The notes under the pieces were generated by a model. It made no database searches, was not told the origin of the DNA, and saw only the letters and a program-made list of their open reading frames with translations. Below are positions 4,740-11,373 of a stretch of 11,373 nucleotides of DNA, piece after piece; positions within the stretch are counted from its first letter, which is position 1, and every line of letters begins with the position of its first letter. This stretch comes from Cyclobacteriaceae bacterium (GTDB lineage: Bacteria > Bacteroidota > Bacteroidia > Cytophagales > Cyclobacteriaceae), in the NCBI GenBank assembly GCA_026994125.1, contig JALWRJ010000524.1, forward strand, positions 1 to 11,373, in the 5' to 3' direction. Position numbers and translations under genes: made by a program.

Positions 4740-5933
4740 ATGAAGTTTATAAGAAACATTGTAGAAAAAGCGAAAGTCCCCTTTGAAAAAGGAGGAAAGC
4801 TTGAAAAATATCATCATTTATTCGAAACCATCGATACCCTTTTATTTGTACCCAACCAAACTACCGGGCAAAAAGGAGTACAGGTGCGCGATGCCGTTGA
4901 CCTGAAAAGGTTTATGATGACTGTAATTATTGCCCTGGTACCTGCCCTGCTTTTTGGTATGTATAATGTAGGTTACCAATATTATAAAGCGGTAGGGCTA
5001 ACACCCGCTTCTTCCTGGGATTTATGGTGGGTTGGTATTCAACGCGTAGTACCCATTATTATAGTTACCTATGTGTTTGGGTTGTTTATTACCGAGTTTG
5101 CCTTTACAGTTATACGTAAACACCCCATAAACGAAGGTTTTCTGGTATCAGGTATTTTAATACCCATGGTAATGCCTCCAACTATTCCGTTGTGGCAGGT
5201 AGCCATTGCTTCGGTATTTGCAGTTACTATGGCCAAAGAAGCTTTTGGTGGCACCGGCATGAACGTGCTAAATGTAGCCCTAGTGGCGCGAGCCTTTTTG
5301 TATTTTGCCTACCCTGGGCAAATCTCAGGCGACCAGGTATGGGTGTACCTGGGCAACCATACCCCAGTTGATGGTTTTTCAGGAGCTACTCCATTAGCCT
5401 TGGCCGCTCAAACCTTAGAAACAGGCCAAAACGTAGTAGCTTCACTAGCCGCTCAATCAGCCGATTACTCGTTTGCCAATCTGTTTTACGGGCTTATACC
5501 CGGAGCCATTGGCGAAACATCGGTGCTAATGATACTTATTGGTGCCCTTATTTTAATGGTGACCGGTGTGGGTAGCTGGAAAATAATGGTAAGTGTGTTT
5601 GGCGGTGCCTATGGTATGGCATTAGTATTAAATGCAGTAGGCGCCAACCCCTACATGGCCATGCCACCCGAGTACCATTTGGTTATTGGAGGGTTGGCCT
5701 TTGGAGCCGTTTTTATGGCTACCGACCCGGTTACTGCCTCGCAAACCGAAACCGGAAAATGGATTTATGGCTTAATGATTGGGATACTTACGGTAATGAT
5801 TAGAGTGCTAAACCCGGCCTATCCCGAAGGTATTATGCTGGCAATTTTATTTATGAACGTATTTGCTCCACTGGTAGATTACTTTGTGGTAGCAGCTAAT
5901 AAGAAAAGGAGGTTAAAACGTGCAACGGTCTAA
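4740..5933 (+). CDS. nqrB: Na+-translocating NADH:quinone reductase subunit B
   Basis: This 397-residue multi-pass membrane subunit holds a covalently bound FMN and contributes to riboflavin and sodium handling. The FMN-attachment motif GFSGATPLAL is present, with the acceptor Thr at residue 217 counted from this start. At least eight hydrophobic segments follow a soluble N-terminal arm. I chose ATG 4740; an upstream in-frame TTG at 4734 would add only two residues and has no better ribosome site. A three-codon frame, ATGAATTGA (4729-4737), lies immediately before and is probably meaningless. The 3' end overlaps nqrC by 14 bases. Length is close to Vibrio NqrB of about 415 residues. Confidence 0.96.
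   Translation: MKFIRNIVEKAKVPFEKGGKLEKYHHLFETIDTLLFVPNQTTGQKGVQVRDAVDLKRFMMTVIIALVPALLFGMYNVGYQYYKAVGLTPASSWDLWWVGIQRVVPIIIVTYVFGLFITEFAFTVIRKHPINEGFLVSGILIPMVMPPTIPLWQVAIASVFAVTMAKEAFGGTGMNVLNVALVARAFLYFAYPGQISGDQVWVYLGNHTPVDGFSGATPLALAAQTLETGQNVVASLAAQSADYSFANLFYGLIPGAIGETSVLMILIGALILMVTGVGSWKIMVSVFGGAYGMALVLNAVGANPYMAMPPEYHLVIGGLAFGAVFMATDPVTASQTETGKWIYGLMIGILTVMIRVLNPAYPEGIMLAILFMNVFAPLVDYFVVAANKKRRLKRATV
5906..5913 (+). promoter_or_regulatory. Strong Shine-Dalgarno site that fixes the nqrC GTG start
   Basis: AAGGAGGT lies inside the end of nqrB, six bases before GTG 5920. A near-perfect anti-16S match is uncommon for this phylum and in this window. It supports the GTG over any later start and suggests compensation for a weak start codon within an overlapping gene pair. 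Confidence 0.8.
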
Positions 5934-6657
5934 CACATATATTTTAGTTTTTACGGCCATTATGACCGTAATTATTGGGGGAATTTTATCTTTTACTTCT
6001 CAGTTTTTGGGGCCTGCCCAAAAAAAATCGATTGAGTTGGATACTAAAACATCCATTTTAAGTGCTGTAATGCAGCTCTCTAAAAAAGACGATGTGTTGG
6101 GTATTTATAAACAGCGAATACGCTCTGTGGTGGTAGATTACAATGGAAACTACATAGAAAAGGACCGAAAAGGAAACCCCATTGTAGCAGAAAATGTTAA
6201 CATTTTAAAGAATTACAAAATGGATCCTAAAGAACGGGAGTATCCGGTGTATGAATACATGAATGCGGACGACACCACACAAATAGAAGCCTACATTTTG
6301 CCTATGTATGGTGCGGGTTTGTGGGACGCCATTTATGGTTATGTAGCACTCGAAAAAGATTTAAATACCATTAAGGGGGCTTCGTTTGGCCATGTATCCG
6401 AAACCCCCGGCCTGGGTGCGCGAATAGCTACGCAGGAAATACAAGAGCGCTTTAAAGGAAAAACCATTTTTGACGAAAATGGGAATTTGGTTTCTGTTAC
6501 CATGCTAAAAGGTGAAAAGAAAGACCCCTCTTTGTTTGGCCCCCACGAAATAGACGGAATGTCGGGGGCTACACTTACCGGTAAAGGGCTAAACGCTATG
6601 ATTAAAAATTACCTGGGGTACTATGAGGCCTTTATAAAAAAAAATAAACATCAGTAA
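5920..6657 (+). CDS. nqrC: Na+-translocating NADH:quinone reductase subunit C
   Basis: This 245-residue protein has one N-terminal transmembrane helix (about residues 7-29) followed by a periplasm-facing FMN-binding domain. The second covalent-FMN motif, DGMSGATLTGKGL, is present with the acceptor Thr at 218. The family-conserved SETPGLGARI (160-169) precedes it. NqrC passes electrons between the iron-sulfur site in NqrD/E and the NqrB flavin. FMN attachment requires an ApbE transferase, which is not encoded in this window. The gene starts with GTG, overlaps nqrB by 14 bases, and is followed by nqrD nine bases after its stop. Confidence 0.96.
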   Translation: MQRSNTYILVFTAIMTVIIGGILSFTSQFLGPAQKKSIELDTKTSILSAVMQLSKKDDVLGIYKQRIRSVVVDYNGNYIEKDRKGNPIVAENVNILKNYKMDPKEREYPVYEYMNADDTTQIEAYILPMYGAGLWDAIYGYVALEKDLNTIKGASFGHVSETPGLGARIATQEIQERFKGKTIFDENGNLVSVTMLKGEKKDPSLFGPHEIDGMSGATLTGKGLNAMIKNYLGYYEAFIKKNKHQ

Positions 6658-6666
6658 TTAGTTATT

Positions 6667-7335
6667 ATGAGTGCTGAAACATTAGAAAAACCAGTAGAAA
6701 AAGCAGTTAAAGAACCGCTTTTTTCCAAAAGAAGAAGAAAATTTGTTACCGACCCATTGGATGATGACAACCCTGTAACAATTCAGGTGCTGGGTATTTG
6801 CTCGGCCTTAGCGGTAACCGTTAAAATGGAGCCTACGCTCATTATGTCTATTGCAGTGGTGTTTGTGATTGTTTTTTCCAATTTAATCATTTCTTTAATT
6901 CGCAATACGATACCCGGGCGCATACGAATTATTGTACAATTAGGGGTTATTGCTACCTTGGTAACGGTAGTTAGCGAAGTGCTAAAAGCGTATAATTACC
7001 CTATGTATAAAGTACTGGGAGCCTTTGTGGGCTTAATAATAACCAATTGTATAGTTATGGGCCGGCTCGAAGCCTTTGCCATGGGTAACAAAGCCTGGGA
7101 TTCGGTGCTCGATGGTATGGGTTCTGGTTTTGGCTATGCCTGGGTAATTTTAACGGTTTCTTTTTTTCGCGAGCTGTTTGGTTCGGGTACCGTGTTTGAT
7201 TTTCCATTATTCGAAAAAATTGGCCTGGCAAATTTCCCTACCAATGGCTTAATGGTTGATTCAATTGGAGCTTTTATGATTCTGGCAATAATAATTTGGG
7301 TACAACGTACACGTAATGGGTACGTAGAAAATTAA
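6667..7335 (+). CDS. nqrD: Na+-translocating NADH:quinone reductase subunit D
   Basis: This 222-residue integral membrane protein has about six hydrophobic helices. Cys45 (LGICSALAV) and Cys128 (ITNCIVMGR) match the two NqrD cysteines that, with two from NqrE, hold the iron-sulfur centre within the membrane. The N-terminal tail (residues 1-30, rich in Glu, Lys and Arg) is longer than in Vibrio NqrD of about 210 residues. FFRELFGSGTVF (166-177) is a typical NqrD/RnfE segment. The same fold occurs in RnfE; the gene order and the NqrA/NqrB neighbours decide for Nqr. Confidence 0.95.
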   Translation: MSAETLEKPVEKAVKEPLFSKRRRKFVTDPLDDDNPVTIQVLGICSALAVTVKMEPTLIMSIAVVFVIVFSNLIISLIRNTIPGRIRIIVQLGVIATLVTVVSEVLKAYNYPMYKVLGAFVGLIITNCIVMGRLEAFAMGNKAWDSVLDGMGSGFGYAWVILTVSFFRELFGSGTVFDFPLFEKIGLANFPTNGLMVDSIGAFMILAIIIWVQRTRNGYVEN

Positions 7336-7341
7336 AATAGT

Positions 7342-7953
7342 ATGGAGTTATTTAATTTAGGAATAAAATCGATATTTATCGATAACATGATTTTTGCCTA
7401 TTTCTTAGGCATGTGTTCGTTTTTGGCGGTATCTAAAAAAGTGAGTACGGCCATTGGCCTGGGAGCTGCTGTGGTGTTTGTGCTGGGCATTACCGTACCG
7501 GTAGATTGGTTAGTGCAAGAATACATTTTAAAAGAAGGCGCCCTTAGTTGGATTAGCCCTCAATTTGCAGAAATGAACTTAGAGTTTTTGCAATTTATTA
7601 TGTTTATTGCCATTATAGCCGCTATGGTGCAGTTAGTTGAAATGATAATCGAAAAATTCTCTCCTGCTCTGTATGGCTCGTTAGGTATCTTTTTGCCTCT
7701 AATTGCTGTAAACTGTGCTATTTTAGGTGCATCGCTCTTTATGGTACAACGCGATTACACCTTGGCAGAAGCTTCAGTTTATGGTGTGGGTTCCGGCCTG
7801 GGCTGGATGTTTGCCATTGTAGCCTTAGCTGCGGTGCGTGAAAAGCTTAAATATTCGAATGTGCCCGATGGGCTAAAAGGATTAGGTATTACTATGATAA
7901 TTACCGGCCTTATGGGCATTGCCTTTAAATCGTTTATTGGTATTGCTATTTAA
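7342..7953 (+). CDS. nqrE: Na+-translocating NADH:quinone reductase subunit E
   Basis: This 203-residue membrane protein is homologous to NqrD in inverted topology. Cys25 (LGMCSFLAV) and Cys125 (AVNCAILG) are the remaining two cysteines of the intramembrane iron-sulfur centre. The [14 protein letters not shown] stretch (108-121) and [19 protein letters not shown] are typical of NqrE. It starts six bases after nqrD. This is the last nqr gene here: no nqrF follows, and a strong hairpin and a convergent gene come next. Confidence 0.95.
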   Translation: MELFNLGIKSIFIDNMIFAYFLGMCSFLAVSKKVSTAIGLGAAVVFVLGITVPVDWLVQEYILKEGALSWISPQFAEMNLEFLQFIMFIAIIAAMVQLVEMIIEKFSPALYGSLGIFLPLIAVNCAILGASLFMVQRDYTLAEASVYGVGSGLGWMFAIVALAAVREKLKYSNVPDGLKGLGITMIITGLMGIAFKSFIGIAI

Positions 7954-8013
7954 CCCAAAGTTTACTTACTACGGATTGAAAAAAAACTAATCGTTTTTCA
8001 GCAATCCCTAAAT

Positions 8014-8055
8014 TAGCTAAAAAAGGAGGTGCTTTTGCACCTCCTTTTTTAGCTA
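8014..8055. terminator. Bidirectional terminator between nqrE and the SPFH gene
   Basis: A perfect 19-bp inverted repeat (8014-8032 and 8037-8055; arms TAGCTAAAAAAGGAGGTGC and its complement) encloses a TTTT loop. A6 and T6 runs sit within the stem, so either strand yields a GC-rich hairpin next to a U-rich stretch. It is 60 bases after the nqrE stop and 15 bases beyond the stop of the convergent gene, and would end both transcripts. Confidence 0.9.
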
Positions 8056-8070
8056 TATAACCAGCCGGCA

Positions 8071-9399
8071 TTACTTTTTACCAGATGGTTTAATCATTTT
8101 CTTAGCAAATTCTGCACCTAGCAACTCTGCTAAAATACCGTTTTGGCCACTTTTGGCGCTACTGCCTATATATACTTGAGGTAAATTAAGAGCCGACATC
8201 GCCTCGGCTACACCAATGGCTATTTCCTTATCAATTTCTGCTCGTTCCTGGGGGGTTAATCCTGCTTTAACCAGTTTGGCGTTTTCATAGGCTTTGGCAT
8301 CGGCTTTTACTTTTACCGACATGGCTTCCAGTTTGGCAGTTTCAAAAGCAATTTTGGCCAGCTCCTTTTTGGTTACCTCTTGCTTTTTTTGGGTTTCTAT
8401 AGCAATTAGCGCTTTTACTTGTTCCTTTTCCTGAGCTACCCGCTCGGCTGCTTTATCTCGTTCGCCTTCGGCAATTATACGTTGTTGGGTCGTTTTAGCG
8501 GTTTCGATTTTTTGCATTTCAATTCGCTTCTGAGCCGAAATGTCGCGCTGTTCTTCCAAACGCTTTTTAAATTGCGACTCCAGGTTTACCTGATCTACAA
8601 TTACCTGGCTTACCAAAATATTATTCTTTTTGATATCGTGCTCCACTCTAATGGGCATCCCGTTTTCGTCAAGTCGTTTTATTACTTCATACCTGGAGTT
8701 GATTTCCTGAATTTCTCGTTTTTCTTCCTGAATTTCAGCATATACTGTATCCATAAACTCTCTTCGTTCAATACTGTAACCACCATTTTTTAGTTGCTCA
8801 TCTAGTGTAACTCTAAAGTCGGCCGCAGCTCCTGAAATGTAATCTTGTGCCTTAAACATATAGCCGGTATTAATGGTTTGTTCTCGTACTGTAGGTATTA
8901 ATGTGTTATTTACCAGGTTCATGGGCTCTCGAAATTCTTCGGCAAGGCGAATAAACGAAGCCGGATCTTGTGGTATTTGCATCCGAACAGATATTTTTAC
9001 TCCGGCCGTAACCTGGTCAATAAAACGAATGGGAATTTCTTCGGGTATAATGCCCTCTATTCCCTCGTCTGGCTCTCCCTCGAGTACCACTTTAATATCT
9101 ACAAATTTTTGCCATTCTTGCACCCTCGAAAACGGGATGGTTAATTTATACCCCGATTCAAACGAAACACTTTTTGTGCCAAAAGGAGAAATAATGTAGT
9201 ACTGAAAACCCGGTTTGGCATAAAACATATATGTGCTTGCAAACATGAGTATGCCTCCTCCAAAAAATAAGATTAAGGTAAGTGCTCTGGGTAAATTTCG
9301 TAGTCCGGTAGATTTTTCGGATGAAGAAAATTTGGAAAGCATAATTAAAATAGAAAGGGCAAATAAAATAATGCCCACAATGGTAAGTAAGGTAATCAT
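8071..9399 (-). CDS. SPFH/band-7 domain membrane protein, two N-terminal transmembrane helices
   Basis: This 442-residue protein has two hydrophobic helices (about 1-21 and 40-60) joined by a short basic/polar loop. A band-7/SPFH-type domain follows at about 62-275, then a long charged helical region (about 275-380, rich in Glu, Lys, Gln and Ala) that should form coiled coil, and a tail with ALNLPQVYIGS (403-413) resembling the end of flotillin-like proteins. SPFH proteins oligomerise at membranes and scaffold proteases or lipid domains. The usual partner NfeD is not adjacent. It lies 134 bases behind galE on the same strand. I see no clear TAnnTTTG element in that gap, so separate or shared transcription is open. 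The client proteins are unknown. Confidence 0.75.
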   Translation of the reverse strand: MITLLTIVGIILFALSILIMLSKFSSSEKSTGLRNLPRALTLILFFGGGILMFASTYMFYAKPGFQYYIISPFGTKSVSFESGYKLTIPFSRVQEWQKFVDIKVVLEGEPDEGIEGIIPEEIPIRFIDQVTAGVKISVRMQIPQDPASFIRLAEEFREPMNLVNNTLIPTVREQTINTGYMFKAQDYISGAAADFRVTLDEQLKNGGYSIERREFMDTVYAEIQEEKREIQEINSRYEVIKRLDENGMPIRVEHDIKKNNILVSQVIVDQVNLESQFKKRLEEQRDISAQKRIEMQKIETAKTTQQRIIAEGERDKAAERVAQEKEQVKALIAIETQKKQEVTKKELAKIAFETAKLEAMSVKVKADAKAYENAKLVKAGLTPQERAEIDKEIAIGVAEAMSALNLPQVYIGSSAKSGQNGILAELLGAEFAKKMIKPSGKK

Positions 9400-9533
9400 T
9401 TGTTTTTAGTTATATTAATTAATATTTGACTGGGTGCTGAAACCAAAAAAACGAATAATTGTACATTTAGAAAAGTTAAAGCGAATAAAGTTAAGCAAGA
9501 TTTACCTGTTGTATTATCCATGGGGCAGATAGT

Positions 9534-10550
9534 TTACGGTTTAGGCAGCGTTTTTTGCCAGTTCCAGGCATCTCTCAAAGCATCCTCTACCGTTAATGCT
9601 GTTTTCCAATTAAGCACATCTTTACTTTTATCAACCGAGGCATAAATTTGCTCCACATCGCCTGCTCTACGTGCGCCTATTTTGTAATTCAATTTTTGGC
9701 CACTTACTTTTTCAAAGGTGTTTACAACCTCTAAAACAGAAGTGCCTTTGCCTGTACCTACATTTATATAGTCGTAAAAGTTATTTTTCCCGTTTAAGTA
9801 CTCAAGTGTTTTTACATGAGCCTTCGCTAAATCTACCACATGAATATAATCTCTAATGTTGGTGCCATCGGGGGTATTATAATTGTTGCCAAAAATGGTT
9901 AGCTCTTTGCGCCAACCTGCTGCTGTTTGGGTAACAAAAGGCACTAAATTGCTGGGTATGCCTAAAGGTAGCTCACCAATCAGGCTACTGGGATGTGCGC
10001 CAATGGGATTAAAGTAACGCAAAGCAACTGCGCTTAACCCTGAGTGGGCAACCACTTGATCTTTAATAATATCTTCAGCAATTTGTTTGGTATTGCCATA
10101 AGGCGAAATAGCTTTCTGTGTGGGCGATTGTTCTGTAACAGGGAGCTTTTCAGGTGTGCCATACACCGTGCACGAAGACGAAAAAACCAATTGGTTGCAA
10201 TGGGTTTCTTTCATTACTTCTAAAAGCACTAACAGCGAAACCACATTATTATAGTAATAATCTAAAGGCTTATTTACGGACTCGCCTACCGCCTTATACG
10301 CTGCAAAATGAATTACCCCAACAGGGTTTGTGTGGGCAAACACATCCGTCATAAACTGTTTATCCGTACAATTGCCTTCAAATACTTGCGTTTTCTCTCC
10401 GGTTATTGCTTCGATCCTCTTAATTACAGCTTTCTCAGAGTTGCAGAAATTATCAATTATAATAGGCGTGTAACCCTGGGCAGCTAACTCAACCACGGTA
10501 TGAGAGCCAATATAACCGGCTCCTCCTGTAACAATTATGTTTTTCCTCAT
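9534..10550 (-). CDS. galE: UDP-glucose 4-epimerase family (GalE-like)
   Basis: This 338-residue extended short-chain dehydrogenase interconverts C4 epimers of UDP-sugars with tightly bound NAD. It has the Rossmann motif TGGAGYIGSH (8-17), the catalytic SSSCTVYG (124-131; Ser126 equals E. coli Ser124) and YGNTK with Tyr151 and Lys155. Length equals E. coli GalE (338). The position matching the E. coli gatekeeper Tyr299 is Ile302 (in RRAGDVEQIY), so preference for UDP-Glc/Gal versus N-acetylated or other UDP-sugars cannot be assumed. Its neighbour UXS makes UDP-xylose, so UDP-xylose 4-epimerase activity is an alternative. AGGAG lies nine bases before the ATG. No Leloir partner genes (galK, galT) are nearby, which favours a role in polysaccharide precursors. 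Confidence 0.92.
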   Translation of the reverse strand: MRKNIIVTGGAGYIGSHTVVELAAQGYTPIIIDNFCNSEKAVIKRIEAITGEKTQVFEGNCTDKQFMTDVFAHTNPVGVIHFAAYKAVGESVNKPLDYYYNNVVSLLVLLEVMKETHCNQLVFSSSCTVYGTPEKLPVTEQSPTQKAISPYGNTKQIAEDIIKDQVVAHSGLSAVALRYFNPIGAHPSSLIGELPLGIPSNLVPFVTQTAAGWRKELTIFGNNYNTPDGTNIRDYIHVVDLAKAHVKTLEYLNGKNNFYDYINVGTGKGTSVLEVVNTFEKVSGQKLNYKIGARRAGDVEQIYASVDKSKDVLNWKTALTVEDALRDAWNWQKTLPKP

Positions 10551-10578
10551 TTTGTATTGCTCCTAAATGGTACACATC

Positions 10579-10595
10579 ACCGGACTTGTTCCGGT
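10579..10595. repeat. REP-like palindrome between the UXS and galE genes
   Basis: ACCGGA, loop CTTGT, TCCGGT forms a 6-bp G/C-rich hairpin in the 76-base gap. The core resembles the dispersed 'ccggacttgatccgg' palindromes found in many bacterial genomes. There is no T-run for termination. It could be a dispersed repeat or an mRNA processing or stability hairpin. Confidence 0.55.
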
Positions 10596-10626
10596 ATCCC
10601 TTATTGAATAAAATCGAATTTGAATA

Positions 10627-11373
10627 TTACTTCTTAATATAGCCTTCAAACGTATTATGTTCTTTCTTGTATAAATCTTCCTTTGAAAGCGATTTAAAAT
10701 ATTCATAGGTAATTTTTAAGCCTTCTTCACGGCTTACTTTGGGTTCCCAACCCAATATTTCTTTGGCTTTATCAATTTTGGGCTGCCTTTGCATGGGGTC
10801 GTCTTTGGGTAGGGGTTTGTAAACTACCTTTTGGTCGGTACCGGTTAGCTTAATTATTTCTTCGGCAAATTGGCTGATGGTTATTTCGTGTGGGTTACCA
10901 ATATTTACCGGATGCGCATAATGGCTAAACAACAGCCTGTAAATGCCTTCCACTAAATCATCTACATAACAAAACGAACGGGTTTGCGAACCATCACCAA
11001 ATACGGTAAGGTCTTCACCTCGCAAGGCTTGACCAATAAAAGCAGGTAGTACCCGGCCATCGTTTAGGCGCATACGTGGCCCGTAGGTGTTAAAAATGCG
11101 CACTATGCGCGTTTCCAGGCCATGGTAGGTATGGTAGGCCATGGTCATAGCTTCCTGAAACCGTTTGGCTTCGTCATACACTCCACGTGGCCCCACCGGG
11201 TTTACATTGCCATAGTACTCTTCGGGCTGTGGGTGTACCGTAGGGTCGCCATACACCTCCGAGGTAGAGGCTATCATGAGCCGGGCCTTTTTGTGCTTGG
11301 CTAAGCCTAGTAAATTATGTGTGCCCAGCGAGCCTACTTTCAACGTTTGGATGGGTATTTTAAGGTAATCAAT
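10627..11373 (-). CDS. UDP-glucuronate decarboxylase (UDP-xylose synthase), 5' end outside window
   Basis: At least 248 residues are encoded, open to the window edge; upstream text [20 protein letters not shown] continues in frame, so the TTG at 11343 is not a start. Catalytic motifs are STSEVYGDP (Thr37, Glu39 in fragment numbering) and YDEAKR (Tyr66, Lys70). Others are [10 protein letters not shown] and [10 protein letters not shown], all typical of UXS enzymes that convert UDP-glucuronate to UDP-xylose using NAD. The Rossmann GGAGFLGSH-type motif must lie beyond the window. dTDP-glucose dehydratases are related, but the SEVYGDP and [12 protein letters not shown] segments favour UXS. The gene ends 76 bases before galE on the same strand, so the two may share a transcript feeding xylose- or arabinose-containing surface glycans. 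Confidence 0.9.
   Translation of the reverse strand: MDYLKIPIQTLKVGSLGTHNLLGLAKHKKARLMIASTSEVYGDPTVHPQPEEYYGNVNPVGPRGVYDEAKRFQEAMTMAYHTYHGLETRIVRIFNTYGPRMRLNDGRVLPAFIGQALRGEDLTVFGDGSQTRSFCYVDDLVEGIYRLLFSHYAHPVNIGNPHEITISQFAEEIIKLTGTDQKVVYKPLPKDDPMQRQPKIDKAKEILGWEPKVSREEGLKITYEYFKSLSKEDLYKKEHNTFEGYIKK

Noticed and set aside
6667..7953. nqrD/nqrE as rnfE/rnfA of an Rnf complex
   Set aside because: The folds are homologous, but the upstream nqrA, nqrB and nqrC with their Nqr-specific features settle the identity.
8419..8793. Open frame of 124 codons on the plus strand inside the SPFH gene
   Set aside because: It is antisense to a well-supported coding region, its Phe-rich translation reflects the complement of Glu/Lys codons, and it matches no family I know.

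Overview
The window looks like chromosomal DNA from a member of the Bacteroidota, probably a marine or sediment lineage. The grounds are an Na+-translocating NADH:quinone reductase operon, A/T-rich leaders mostly without Shine-Dalgarno sites, two good matches to the Bacteroidota -7 promoter element TAnnTTTG, and Bacteroidota-type protein families. No phylum-specific marker gene is present, so this is inference from style and gene content.

Layout. Bases 2-199 (+) are the tail of an M28 metallopeptidase, followed by a likely terminator and a promoter. Bases 316-3090 (+) were probably once a two-gene operon: a transaldolase-family protein fused to a pair of KdsD/KpsF-type CBS domains, and a KdsC-like HAD phosphatase. 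The two genes are now separated by a roughly 1 kb cassette holding a small DUF6922-like protein and an AbiEii-family nucleotidyltransferase, arranged like a toxin-antitoxin pair. The first 50 bp of the phosphatase gene, beginning exactly at its ATG, are present on both sides of the cassette (1329-1378 and 2368-2417). This is the signature of insertion with a long target duplication that left the target gene intact. The right-hand copy ends at a perfect 21-bp palindrome.

Bases 3358-7953 (+) are nqrA-B-C-D-E in tight order, with the covalent-FMN threonine motifs and the four cysteines expected for the intramembrane iron-sulfur site. nqrF, which normally closes the operon, is absent: after nqrE there is a 19-bp perfect hairpin and then a convergent gene. 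The complex therefore needs an NqrF encoded elsewhere.

Bases 8071-11373 (-) carry, in transcription order, a UDP-glucuronate decarboxylase (5' end beyond the window), a GalE-family UDP-sugar 4-epimerase and a two-transmembrane SPFH/band-7 protein. The first two supply nucleotide sugars for surface polysaccharide. A small REP-like hairpin lies between them.

The strongest leads are the cassette insertion scar, the apparent loss of a metal-binding Asp in the AbiEii protein, the divergent transaldolase-CBS plus KdsC-like pair (a possible unrecognised sugar-phosphate pathway), and the missing nqrF. I saw no tRNA, rRNA, CRISPR array or insertion-sequence transposase.
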